From positions 19,454,429 to 19,518,428 of the forward strand of contig NC_058056.1 in the NCBI RefSeq assembly GCF_020085105.1: a DNA stretch of 64,000 bases, in the 5' to 3' direction. This DNA is from Siniperca chuatsi (lineage: Eukaryota > Chordata > Actinopteri > Centrarchiformes > Sinipercidae). Below are positions 12,960 to 24,361 of this stretch, in pieces. A program made the position numbers and the translations under genes. Every line of letters begins with the position of its first letter. The first letter of the stretch is position 1. The notes under the pieces were generated by a model. The model was not told the DNA's origin and searched no databases. It saw only the letters and a list, made by a program, of their open reading frames with translations.

Positions 12960-13925
12960 TTTAAAGGAAAACTTTAACATTTTGGGAAATATGCGTATTT
13001 ACTTTCTTTTGAGATTGATACCACGCTCATGTCTGTATGTTAAATACAAAGCTACCAACAGCAGCTGGCTAACTTAGCTTAGCATTAAGACTGGAAACGG
13101 GGATAAACAGCTAGCCTGGCTCTGCCCAAAGTTAACAAAATCCATCTATCTCTGAAGCTCATTAATTAGCATGTTGTATCTCATTTGTTTAGCAGATACC
13201 GACCGTAGGATACAGGCATTTGAGAACAAGTGCTATAGAAGGATGCTCCGCATCTCATACATGGAACATAGGTCAAGAGAATATGCAAGACAGTTAATCA
13301 CCACCCGCGCTGGAGAAGAGGAACCCCTACTTGTGACTGTTAAGCGCCGTAAACTTACTTGGTATGGACACGTCTCAAGACACACCTCCCTGGCAAACAC
13401 CATCCTATAAGGGACAGTAGAAGGCAAATGAAAAAGAGGCAGACAGAGAAAATCCTGGCTAGACATCTCAAGGAATGAACTGGCTGCAGCTTCTCAACCC
13501 TAATAAGCTCAGCAGATGATCGAGAGCTGTAGATATCCCTGACTGCCTGAGCATCCACCTGGATACCCCTATGGCCCCAAAGGTCATGTGTTGTGATGTG
13601 ATCTCGTTAATTTAATCTGTACGAAAGCTGAAGTGTAAAAAATACAGTTTGCAGTTTTACAAGGGGTTATGTGACTTGTCTGGGAGCAGTAACTTCCTGG
13701 AGTAACTTCCTTGCCTTCACTGGTTGCCTAGCAACTGGTACATAACAGTGTATTAATTAGTGACCTTAAGAGGTGTCAGTAGGCAGATTTTGTTTCCTAT
13801 GGACAGAGCCATTCTATCTGTGTCCCCCTGTTTTCAGTCTTTATGCTATTCTAAGTTAGCTGGCTGCTAAGGTAGCTTCATATTTACCGTACAAAGCGAA
13901 TAAGTATATTTCCCAAAACTATTAA
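12960..13925. mobile_element. Palindromic foldback element carrying a nested LINE fragment
   Basis: Left arm 12,960-13,150 and right arm 13,735-13,925 are imperfect inverted complements (GCATTAAGACTGGAA against the complement of TTTTCAGTCTTTATGC). They match the arms of the 535-1,437 element. The central part, about 13,190-13,605, is unrelated LINE sequence. Confidence 0.65.
13190..13605 (+). pseudogene. 3' fragment of a non-LTR retrotransposon (LINE) ORF2
   Basis: The plus frame encodes RIQAFENKCYRRMLRISYME, then LITTRAGEEEPLLVTVKRRK and LTWYGHVSRH. This is the extreme C-terminal region typical of LINE reverse-transcriptase ORFs. After 13,410 the frame is lost by stops and indels, though related sequence seems to continue to about 13,605. 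It is a dead 5'-truncated copy; I cannot name the clade with certainty. Confidence 0.7.
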
Positions 13926-15390
13926 TTTAGGTTCTGTTCTTTGTATGTCCACCTCGACCACTTCCCTATGACTTGCGTGCCGTACATTAATGTATCGCTT
14001 CCTACGCTAGACAAAAACGTTGCCGGGGAAACCTGATCAAGGAAATAATTAAGTTTCCTTTCAAAACATGTTAAGGAAAATAAATTAGCAGTATATGAAC
14101 GTAATTTCTTGCACAGAGTTGATATTTGCACATAGCTGGATGACTGCTCGTTCCATTTATAAGCTTACTCAACATACAGCTGACATGCTTTTTGCACACA
14201 TCTGCAAACATCGTCTATATGGGACAGACTTAATAATCACACATGTTCATGAATATCTCACGTTTTCCATGTGAGATATTCTATTCTCTATTTGTGTTGC
14301 ACACACAAACACAGAAAGATACTCTTCCTCTGGAGCTCTCAGTGGTCAAATTGGTCCCTCACAGCTGTGTGATGATGACAAGATACATCCAGGAACCACC
14401 CCCACCTCTCTATCATCTCACACACACACACAGATACATACACTTGTTCATGGTTACACCCTGTACCTCCTCACCCTCTCTCTCACTCTCCAACACCGGT
14501 TTGACAGCCGTGGAGCAGCTTGCCAGCGATGTTACGCAGATAGAAAGCTTTTAACATAGAGAGGTGTGTAATATTCATAAGGAGTGCTCCACTTACTGTA
14601 TAATAGACGTTGGCGAGTGTGAGTGTGAGCAACACTGATCTGGTCCTTTGTGATGTGGTCTCATATAATATTAATGCTAGTTGTGTGAGATATAGCTTCT
14701 ACCCTGTTCGTTCTGCCCCATTTCTCACATGCAGCGCACTCCCACGTTACAGCAAAGACATTCGATTGTTTAGCACCGTATCCCACAGCAGGGTGCTGCA
14801 ATGCTATAACTGAAAGCAAAAGTTTTTGGGTGTACTTCTTTTGGGCTTTGTTCCTGCTGAGGGACATTCTTGTTCTTGCACACACACACACACATACTTT
14901 CCACTGTGTAGATGTAGGGCAGTGGTGGATTGGCTTGGCAGGAAAACAAAGTCCGCTATCGTTTTTGCTAACCAATTTGGCAGTGATTATCTAAGGGCAC
15001 AGGCGCACTAGAGGTTTGTTTTCTTTGTTTTAAACCATAGTTTAAAAGTTCACTTTGTTGCATTTTTGCAATTGGTTCCTTTATGTTCAGACTGGCCAAT
15101 TACAAGTGAACCAGGGCTTATAAACAGGAGTCACAAACAGTTCAGCTTTATTGAGCAGATTTTCAATCTGCCATCCTGCAAGGTTGTAGATTTAGGCGAT
15201 GCAGGGGATTCAAAACAAATCCAAGTTCTTGTAACTTAAGCAAAGCATGAAGGACTTTTTGCTATAAATGACCTTTTCTGGTGCTCATATCAAAGAAGAG
15301 CACATGAAGAAATAGCTGAATATGCACATTAGTATGTCTTTGATCATTTTGTTATACTAGACCTTCGAAGCATGAGTAAATGCTGACTAT
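13926..15390. other. Intergenic region
   Basis: Holds a perfect 11-bp inverted repeat with a 9-base loop at 14,249-14,279 and short CA runs. No gene seen. Confidence 0.45.
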
Positions 15391-15490
15391 CAGATGATGA
15401 AAATGACGTGAATCATTTGCTATAGATGTCACTGTCACCAGATCTCAACCCAGCCAAACACCTATGGGAGATTTTGGAGCACTCTGTAAA
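15390..15490 (+). pseudogene. Tc1/mariner-type transposase fragment (first piece)
   Basis: The frame at 15,427-15,489 reads MSLSPDLNPAKHLWEILEHS. SPDLNP..HLW is the motif around the third catalytic acidic residue of Tc1/mariner transposases. Sequence on either side does not continue the ORF. The next part of the same transposase lies at 18,584. Confidence 0.6.
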
Positions 15491-17461
15491 CATTTTCTAT
15501 GGCAGGCAAGCGAATTGCTTTGCAAGACATTGTGGGATTTCAGGCTGAAAAAAATGTACTTAATGCAAAAAATTCCACTGGAGGCCCAGCAGAGATTTGT
15601 TGAAAAAGAAAGAAAATGTTATGCAGTGGTGGGTTCGGAAGAGTAGTCTTTAAATGTCTGTGGAGAAGATGATCATTGTTGTAGTTCCTCGGTTCGCTCT
15701 TTTGTATGACTCTTGTCTCCAAGATTACAAGATACAAACAAAAACTAAGTGCTGCTTGGCACAAAGTCACATAAATTATTGGAGAATGTTGAAGTTTGCT
15801 CATTTACACATTGTTGCTAACGAGCAAGCTACTCGCTAGCTTGTGAGTGTTGACATGCCCAAAGCCATGAGTGAAAAGTTGCGAAGGTGATTTGTTCGCT
15901 TTCAGTGGGTCAATGGAAAGGTGCAAGTTAAACATCTTTCAACATGAGTGAAAAAATAAACAATAACCCTGGGGCTTTATCAATCTACATCATGATCAGT
16001 CAGAAGCTGAGCTGAACACAAACACAGAAGGTTGGTGCGTACCAGGGTCAGAGTTAAGGTAAGGTTTTCAGTTATGTACCAGTCAATCCTACGAAGGACC
16101 CATGTCTTTCGGTACATGACCTTTGGAGGAACATTCGCTAACAACCAGATAGCACAAAGGTACCAGCAGACAACAAAAAACACAGAGCACACAAAAATTG
16201 AAGTTCACTACAGTGTATTATACAAAAAGCGCTCAATATGAAACCCACAGTTCAACCCCCAATGAATGAGTCATTATCTCAGTTCAAATACAAATTTCAG
16301 CAACAGTCTATGTCTCAGCAGAAAACTCCTCTTCAGGATCTCAGCAAGCAATCAAAAAGAATACTCAGTTTAAGACTCAGTGCAAAGGGTTGCCCACAAA
16401 AACAAGCCAAAGTAATCCCCCTGCAACTCATAAACAACTTTAGTGACTCCCCAGAAACACTGGAGTTTCCTCCTGTAGTCCGGCCATTGCACTTCAGTTG
16501 GCTCCAGGGAATTAACAGTCTGGGAGCTGGGCGGTTTGCTGGTGGATCGACGGAGAGGAGGATGATGTTGGAGAATAATCTGGGTCTGTGAACGGGTGAA
16601 CTATGAACGAAAGACTTTTTGGCTCGTTGCCAGGAGTTGGCAAGCTAACCGGCTGTCTCTCTGTGGATGGACTGAACCTCTTTCACTGGTGAGTGGATGA
16701 GCGCCATATTAGTTTGAAAACCCAGCACAGATATTCCTTGAGCTGACCCGGGTAAACTGGTGTGTGTGTGTGTCAGAGGCAGAGCTAGACTCTCTGCACA
16801 AAGGGGATGGAGCATTCTCGAGGGTCCCTTCTGATAAAGTCATTTTAATATATCCTATGTTATCCATAAACACAAATTGTCACTTATTGAGCCAAGCAAG
16901 CCAATGTTTAAGAAAACATACAGTGAAGCCACAACATGCAGCGCTCTACATGCATCGATTAACGAATGGTTCAGCACCACTGCAGATAGACAGCGACTGG
17001 CTTAGACATCCAGGCACACTGTCTCAGTACCATGTGTTTCATACATGGGAATAACTTTAACATAAACATAACATAAAATAGACATGGCGGTCTACAACAC
17101 TGTACAAGGCCTATTTAAATATAAACCATATAAAACTAGAAAAGAGGACAGGACAATTCAACAAAAATACCCAACAATAAATAAAAAGTCTATGGACACT
17201 GTGGAGGGTGCAACAAGCATGATTAGGCTACAGAAATTAAATTACCTGCCACTAAACAATATAAACTCCACAGTCAGTGCAGCCACAAACATACATATTA
17301 TACATATATATTTGCACTCTTCCAACTTTGTATTGCAACTGCTGCACAACAATTTCCATCGGGATAAATTACTATTTTAGCTAATCTTAAAGCAAAGGAG
17401 AGACCGCATATAGCGTGCCCACACAACGCTACGATGCTCTCACATGGAAAGTGAGCAATTA
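15491..17461. other. Intergenic or transposon-derived sequence
   Basis: The block at 16,230-17,060 is complex and includes a 117-aa plus-strand frame without recognisable domains. It may be the non-coding part of a larger hAT-type element whose coding remnant lies at 17,462-17,604. No host gene is supported. Confidence 0.35.
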
Positions 17462-17604
17462 TCAAGAGTTTGTCATTGTACTCACCTGTCTGAACGGCAT
17501 TCTGTGAGCTTTATGCACCGCGAAGTCCTCAACAATCTGCTCTAGGTTCAGCTTCTTTGCTCGTTCATTCTCAAAGCTTAATACAACCAGTCCACTCAGC
17601 CTCT
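17462..17604 (-). pseudogene. hAT transposase C-terminal dimerisation-domain remnant
   Basis: The minus frame encodes RLSGLVVLSFENERAKKLNL followed by EQIVEDFAVHKAHRMPFRQ. The RLSGL..LS.ENE.A pattern is the end of hAT-family transposases and of genes derived from them. It is preceded by a good splice acceptor (TTCTCTTTTTAG) ending at 17,605. It either splices at GTGAGT (17,485) or reads through to a TGA at 17,462. The rest of a roughly 600-aa transposase is not visible nearby. Confidence 0.55.
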
Positions 17605-17854
17605 CTAAAAAGAGAAGCTTTTAGCGGTCTACAACGCTATAGACAATCTTCAACACAACAGGCAGTGACACAGACAGGTGCAGTAAACATGGAGTTAAAC
17701 AACAGATTTCTTCATTACCAAGTTAATAAAGATTAATTATGGATGTTGCACTCACCAACTGTTGTCCCTGCTCTGCCTGCTGTAGGCCTAGATTAGTGTA
17801 GGCTAACGTTAGTCCATTTGTGTATTCCACCATCCTCCATAGAACAAAACCTAC

Positions 17855-17903
17855 CAAACACTTTGTCTTTGTCAATGTTTATGTCCCGCTCAACACGAAG
17901 CAT
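17855..17903 (-). other. Possible first exon of the hAT-like remnant
   Basis: The minus strand has an ATG at 17,903 and a short frame (MLRVERDINIDKDKVF) that ends at a GTAGG donor. Position and strand would suit the 5' end of an internally deleted hAT copy. This is weak, positional evidence. Confidence 0.2.
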
Positions 17904-17904
17904 T

Positions 17905-18583
17905 TTAGCGCCTAGCTAAATAAAAAAAAAAAACAACCTAACTGCAGACAGGAGCGGATCAAAACGAGGCCTCCTACTAAAATATTGTAGTGACGGCCGA
18001 CATTTCCCATCATGCAGTGCTGGACTGAGTAGTTGGTTAAGTTTGCTGTTTCATGTTCCAAAATGCAAATGTTACTTTTTGTTAGTGTTTCTAATGTGTC
18101 TGTTCAGAATATGATGGTTCATGTTGGTAGTTCTCATTTTTTAGTTGATTTACAGTTTTAACCATTAGTATGGTGGCTGTATTTTACAACTGTGTTTGAT
18201 CCCCATTTTCTCTGAGGTATGTGTCCAATTGTCCATTCTGTGTTGTCTACCACAATGTACACTTATCAAATAAGAAATAAAAGCCTTCTTCAAATAAAGG
18301 AAGTAACCTTCTGCAGATGAGATAAATAAAGGTGCGGGCTGTGGTCACTATATGAGGAAATAGGTATGTTGGTATGGGCCTCTACTCAACGTGGGCGCTG
18401 GGGTAGTTTCCCCCTTATGGTGTGTATTTGTGACACAGAGACTGATTGCCACAGTAGCTAGCCAGATTAAAACAGTTGGTACTATAGCTGTTTGGGTGAA
18501 CACACACACACACATGGTCCAGGGTTCAGATTTGCTTGAATAACGTGAGGCAAACCTTGGTTTTCTGTCGGAACACACCTTCA
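17905..18583. other. Intergenic or transposon-flanking sequence
   Basis: AT-rich, no gene or clear repeat boundary visible. Confidence 0.35.
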
Positions 18584-19215
18584 CACCTTCCACCATCATC
18601 AAAACACCAAATGAGGGAATATCTTTTGGAGGAAATGTATTCATTCTTTCACAGAGTTCCAGAGACTTGAAGAATCTATGTGCATCTAATCTAACGCCTT
18701 GATTCCACCAGGCATGGCTGCGTCGCGTTTCAGGAGCGGCCCAGAAGTGGCTCTCTGCTTTGCTCCTCTTAAAATACGCGCCTAGTCAATTTTTGACGGA
18801 AGTCAGGAAGTCAGACACAAGAGCGGCTTAGAGCATCTGGTCAATTTTCAAAATAAAACGACCTGTGCAGACTCCGATCGTATATATCAACAATAAACAC
18901 AATTAAAAAGAGACAAAAAAAAGAAACATTTAACTACGTAGCCTACTTATCCTTAGTAGAAGCACAAAAATCAAGGTAAAATGACGAAATCAACAAAATC
19001 TGAGCATGTTAACAAAATCGGGCAGGCAAAACGCTCCGCCTCTGAAACGCTCACAGAGGGGTATGAAGCCGTACAGAGGATGGAAAAAAAACGCGTCACA
19101 GAGGCAAAGTTATAGAGCCATATTCAGTGGAATCAAGGTGTAAGGAGGATTTAAGCTGATCTGGAGGCTCGTAGCAGCAACACTTTTTGTTGAATTTTCC
19201 TTTAATTTGTCACCC
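18584..19215 (+). pseudogene. Tc1-like transposase fragments (second and third pieces)
   Basis: 18,584-18,691 encodes a KHQMREYLLEE-type segment. 19,144-19,215 has the continuation resembling R.I.A.LEAR, followed by a 3' end with TTTCCTTTAATTTGTCACCC. A 446-bp non-autonomous element is inserted between them. Stops and shifts are present, so the copy is dead. Confidence 0.6.
18695..19140. mobile_element. Small DNA transposon (MITE) flanked by TAA duplication
   Basis: The termini are inverted repeats: left CGCCTTGATTCCACC, right complement CACCTTGATTCCACT. TAA flanks both sides (18,692-18,694 and 19,141-19,143). A three-base TAA/TTA target duplication is characteristic of PIF/Harbinger elements. 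There is no ORF of note. Confidence 0.65.
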
Positions 19216-20720
19216 ATCTGTATTCTCTCTTGTGACCTTTTGGTGATTTATCTCCCCCAAAACAAGCTGCACCTTGTTCATGTTAACTTGAAAGACGACC
19301 AACACCTGCATTTTCAGGTGTCTCGTTGCAGTTATTTGGAGCCAACTGAGTTTGGATCTCATTATTCTCACCTGCTCGAATGAACCACTTTAAAGCAGTA
19401 AACACTCCAGAAATTGAAGCCTAACATGTTTGTGAATGCAGTGTAAAACTTGTTTTCCACCTGTCACCATCTTTCATCACCTTCACCCTCTCATTCTCCC
19501 TTTCACTCTAATTTTTCCCCCACATTCCCCTTTTTTCCTTGCTTCCCTTCTTCTTTCACTTCCTCCTCCACCAGTTCCAACCCTCTCTACTTCCTTCCCG
19601 AGCGCTTTTCTTCCGTCCCTGCTATTCCCCTCCCTCACTCTCACATCTCTCTGTAACTAATGGTCCTTAAATGCAGCTCCAGCTGTCGTGGCGTTGGGAC
19701 TAAATCACAACAATCATGAGTTATTATCAGCTGCGTGCTGACTGATTGTGCTAATGTCCACACTGATCGTATTAATGCCTTGGTTGATTGGAACACATCC
19801 ATCATAATAATCCTGGCAATGAAGAGGTAATAACCAGCATTATCCTAATAATGAAAAAGACTGTTAGGCTGAAGATTAAAACTAAACAGTGATAACAAGG
19901 GTCTTCATATTTGGGAATTACTGAAAGCAGAAGGAGAAAATCGCTGCTCTTCTCCTCCCCCCTCACTATTTCCTCTCTCTGATGATGTCCTTGTCTCTTC
20001 TCCTTTACCTCCCAGTTCATCCCACTTACTGATCGCCAACTAAATGCCTCATTTTGCTCCCTATACATCATGTCTTTATGCCTTCTTCCTTAACCCCATT
20101 GCTCTATTATTCACTATCCTGTCTACTCTTCTTCCTCCTGCTTCCTTTTTAGATTATTACCCCTTTTCTTACCCATTTTTCTCATTCCTTTTCTCCCCTT
20201 TTAGTAGACATCCCACCCCCTTTTTCTCCCATTACATCCTTGTCTTTTATTTTTCTCTTTCCTCTTTAACCCTCCTAATTTCTCCTCTCCATTCCCTCTA
20301 TTTCTCTTTCCTTCTTATTTAACATCCCAACCGCTTATCCTCCCTATTCTCGACTGTTTGTCCTTTACCACATCTGCTCATTGTTCATCCTATTTGTAGA
20401 AATCCTCCCTGTTCCTTCCTCATTTTGTCTGCTTATTCTCTGACAATCCAACTGCCCCCCCTCCTCATTTTCTCTTGTTTGACAGCCCACCTGCTTTACC
20501 TCCTTATCCTCCCTGGCTCTCATTTTTATTATTTTTGTTCTTACTCTATATCCCCACCTCCGTAGCAGTGAAGAGCCCTGTCCGTTTATGAGAAAGAGAG
20601 GGAGAGAGATGGGTGGGGAGGTGTGGGAGGGAGTTTGAAGAGTTTTAATGAGCCAGTGCTCAGACTTATGACAGGACGGGTAAGTGATGGAAAATTAATC
20701 TGTTTGAGAGAGAATGAGAA
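19216..20720. other. Intergenic, pyrimidine-rich
   Basis: CT-rich blocks at 19,450-19,655 and 20,050-20,560 give Ser/Pro/Phe-rich spurious frames. Between them, 19,660-19,810 is complex sequence that might be a conserved non-coding element. Confidence 0.45.
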
Positions 20721-20727
20721 AGTGAGG

Positions 20728-20774
20728 GTGTGTGTGTGTGTGTGTGTGGATGTACATATGGGAATTTATGTGAA

Positions 20775-20820
<46 letters not shown>

Positions 20821-20902
20821 GTTATCCTATGAGAATTGACTGGCTCACCAAGCAGAGACATTTTTAACTTGTGCGATCAATATGAGTGGGTGCATGTATA
20901 CG

Positions 20903-20963
<61 letters not shown>

Positions 20964-21139
20964 ACTGATGAATGGCCCAGCTCTTAATGTTCTCAACCAC
21001 TCTGTGGACTAACTAGACTATTTAATCACCCTCTCTCATCCCCCGCCTCCTCCTCCTCCTCTGTTTCTGCCTCTCTGCCAAAGCTGAGTGTACTGCTGAG
21101 GTTAGGCAACACTTATTGTACAATACATTACCCCTGTGC

Positions 21140-21184
<45 letters not shown>

Positions 21185-21553
21185 AAAGAGAGTGTGTGAG
21201 CATTAGCACTGCATCAGTCAGTGTCCAGCCTGCTGGCTCCTACACCTGTCGGCTCGTTATGGAGCACAGGAACAGATAGAGGTGGCACACGGAGCATAAA
21301 TCTAACACACACACATAGTGCACACAAACACACTTACACACAACCTTGTTATACTTGTGTTGTTGACTTATGCTCACTCTCTATCTTCCCTTTAACTTCC
21401 CCTTCACCACTAATTGCCTGACTGCAGCCATTACCTTAACTTTCACGTTTAACCATGACACTTAAAATAACCCTTTCCCTAATGAGGTTCAGAAAGGGCT
21501 GCTCACAAATTACTCTTTTACTGAGACCTTATAAGACAGTGGACATAGATCAT

Positions 21554-21630
<77 letters not shown>

Positions 21631-22016
21631 TGAGGACTGGACCTGCAACCTACCTGTAACTGGAGGTGGGTGCTGGCACGCAAGATGATCATTTTGAGGC
21701 ATGTGTGGTGTGAGTTTGTGTGTGTATAGTTGTACATGCAGGTGTGTGTTTGAGTGTGTGAGTGTGCCTACAGCAGTAATGAGCAGTGGGCAACCATGGG
21801 ATGCCCAAAGGCAAGGTTCCCTAACAGGGTCAGACTCAAGGACGTCTGGCACTGATCCACGCGCCCACCTACAGTACACACACTTAAAACATATTGGACC
21901 AGCAGAACGCAAGCTGATCCAGCACCATTAAACAATGAGGAAACACATGGTTTTTGTACATCACACCCACCCGTCGTGTTTTCTCTCATTCTGTCTTCAC
22001 TCTCTCTCTTAGTTAT

Positions 22017-22047
<31 letters not shown>
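20728..22047. repeat. Cluster of long dinucleotide microsatellites
   Basis: (GT)n at 20,728-20,748, 20,777-20,819, 20,905-20,960 and 21,141-21,182; (TC)n followed by (AC)n at 21,557-21,628; (AC)n at 22,018-22,047. Six tracts in 1.3 kb. No gene between them. Confidence 0.85.
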
Positions 22048-22049
<2 letters not shown>

Positions 22050-22167
22050 GAAACACCCTCTATTCGTCCCCAAACGAATGAGAGCGTCACGCTTGACTAG
22101 CAAAGACTCTCAGAGTGTAGGTTATTAATGAGAGCATGTCCTAACAACATTACGGAGCTACTGCCCC

Positions 22168-22918
22168 ATGGAGGAGAGAGGGAGGAGAGGAGAGGAGAGG
22201 AGAGGAGAGAGGTGTACAGGAGAGAAGAAACAAGGGAAGAGAAGAAAAGAAGAAATGCAAAAAGAGGAGACAAGAGTGGAAAGGAAAAGAAAAGAGAAGG
22301 GAGAAGGAGGGGAAAATGAGATGGGAGAAGAGAAAAGTGACAGGAAAGAGGTAGAAGTAGAGGAGAGGAGAAAAGGGAGAAGTGGAGAGGAGGAAAAATA
22401 GGTAGAAGAAATGAGAGGGGAGGGGAAGAGGATAAAGACGAAAGGACAAGAGGAGTGAGATGGTGGGAGACAAGAGGAGGATAAAAAATTGTGAGGTGGA
22501 GACAAAGAAAGGACAGGGCATGTGGAGAAAGGTACCAGAGAGGAGCAGAGAGTGGAGGAAAGAAGAAGATATGAGAAAGGAGGTAAGGAGGAAAGAGACA
22601 GACAAGGGGAGGGCAAAGGGGTAGATGAGAGAGGAATAGAGAAGACATGAGAATGAGAGGAGGCAAGGAAAAAATAATAAAAGAGAAGAAAGGAGAAGAT
22701 GAAAATAAATAAGGAGAGAACAGGAAATCAAAGTGGGAAGGAAAAGGAGAGGAGAGGAGAAAGGTGGATTAAGGGGGGTAGAGAAAAGGGGTAAAGGAGA
22801 GGAGAGGGAGAAAAATAAGAGGAGAATGGTTGAGTTTAGGATAGTAGAAAAGAAAGGGGGGGAGATAGGTGAGGAGAGGAGAGGGGGAGAAAAATTAGAA
22901 AATTGGAGGAGAGGAGGA
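22168..22918 (+). repeat. Polypurine (GA-rich) tract
   Basis: About 750 bases made almost only of A and G on the plus strand, rich in GGAGA and GAAAAG variants, with rare pyrimidines. It produces long open frames on the minus strand (up to 280 aa of Ser/Phe/Leu/Pro) that are composition artefacts. Confidence 0.9.
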
Positions 22919-24024
22919 TGTAGAAAAACCCAGAGTTGTGATGAGAAGAGAGGAGCCTCAGTAAGTGTGCTATTTGGATCCCCCTGTGGCATTACAATGG
23001 TTATATTGGAAAAGTCATGATAGATGGGCTGCGCACCGCTGAGGAGACAGTGCCATCTAGTGATTGGTAAAGAAACTCTCTCATACAGTGAAAACCACTG
23101 AGCCCTGCAACCTCATGTCACACCCACTCTCACCTACACAAACTACTATGCATTAACATCCTTCTCCCGGCTGCTTCACACTCAAACAATCTGCTGCTCG
23201 CGGTCATTTTTCACCCAGCCCGTGCGTCATTATAGAGGGCAACATGCGCCGTCACACAAACTGAGCGCAAAACCATATTTGAAATTGATAGCCAGTCTCG
23301 TGAGCCGTGCGTGTTTGTGCTGCTTGGTTTTTATTGTGCAAGTGATCCGGGGAGCGTTATGGGAGCAGAGCGATAAGCCTGGTGTCACTGGCGTCTAATC
23401 ATACTCCATGTTCCTTATCGGCTCCGGGCTCAGGAGACGGCATGAACTGTGGAGAGGGAGAAGAGGAGGATAAGGAGGAGGAAAGGGGGATACGGTGGGA
23501 ACTAGAGATGGAGGGAGAAGGGGAGAACAAGGCGATGGGAGAAGAGAGGTGAGGAGGAGAAAAAGCGAAGGACAAGAGGGGGGAGTAGAGAGGACGTGAG
23601 AGAGGAAGGAGTGGAGATTTATGGGTCTGCTGCACTAAAAGCATATAAAGAACCAGTGCCAAGCCCCGTGTCCCGACTCACCTCACCTCCCACACAACAC
23701 AAACCCACCGTGTGTAAGAGGATCCGCCACTTCAATGCAACTTCCCACTGCGTGCGCACATGTGTGGGTATGCAGTCTATGTGTGTGTGCGTGTGTTGGG
23801 GTTATCAGGAGTGCTAAGGATGGGTGGTAATTGAATAATGACAGTAACGCCTCTGATGGATTACCTGTCACTCTTCCCTCTTCTCTCCCTTCATCACTGT
23901 CATCCCTCTTTTCTCTGCCGCTCTGCCTCGCAACCTTCGGTCAAATTGTCTCCCGTCCGTGCCGTCACCCGTGCCGGCTGACATAAAGACACCCACAAAC
24001 ACACGAAATAACACGTCTGCGCGG

Positions 24025-24072
<48 letters not shown>

Positions 24073-24120
24073 CCATGCCACAAACATGTATCCTCACACA
24101 CTTTTATATTGGCATTCACA
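22919..24120. other. Intergenic region
   Basis: 23,200-23,400 is complex, non-repetitive sequence. A second GA-rich patch lies at 23,440-23,620. A (CA)n tract occupies 24,028-24,071. No gene seen. Confidence 0.45.
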
Positions 24121-24123
24121 GGG

Positions 24124-24361
24124 AGTGGAAGAAGTATTCAGATCCTTTACTTAAGTTAAAGTTAAAATTCCTGCAAGTACAAGTAGTAGGTCACAAGTGC
24201 TCTTAATGCAAAATGGCCAGATAAATGTAGAATTATATAATATTTAATTTTGTTGTAAATGTAGTAGAGTAGAAGTAATAGAAGTGAAGTGCTATAAAGT
24301 GATAATTAAATTCAAGTACAAGTATCTTCTAATTGTCCTTGAGTAAATGTTTTCCACCACA
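24124..24361. mobile_element. Short palindromic DNA element (GTGGAAGAAGTA family)
   Basis: Starts GTGGAAGAAGTATTCAGATC and ends CTTGAGTAAATGTTTTCCACCAC. The same ends recur at 63,388-63,868 and, more degraded, at 24,745-25,575 and 35,935-36,235. It is a non-autonomous dispersed element. Confidence 0.6.

Noticed and set aside
16238..16591. 117-aa plus-strand frame
   Set aside because: No recognisable domain; lies in probable transposon-flanking sequence.
21550..22103. Minus-strand frames of 111-120 aa over the microsatellite cluster
   Set aside because: Built largely from CV and RE repeats encoded by (CA)n and (TC)n; no domain and no splice support.
22097..22992. Minus-strand open frames up to 280 aa rich in Ser, Phe, Leu and Pro
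   Set aside because: They arise from the polypurine tract; all three minus frames are open together and the composition is repetitive, so they are not genes.
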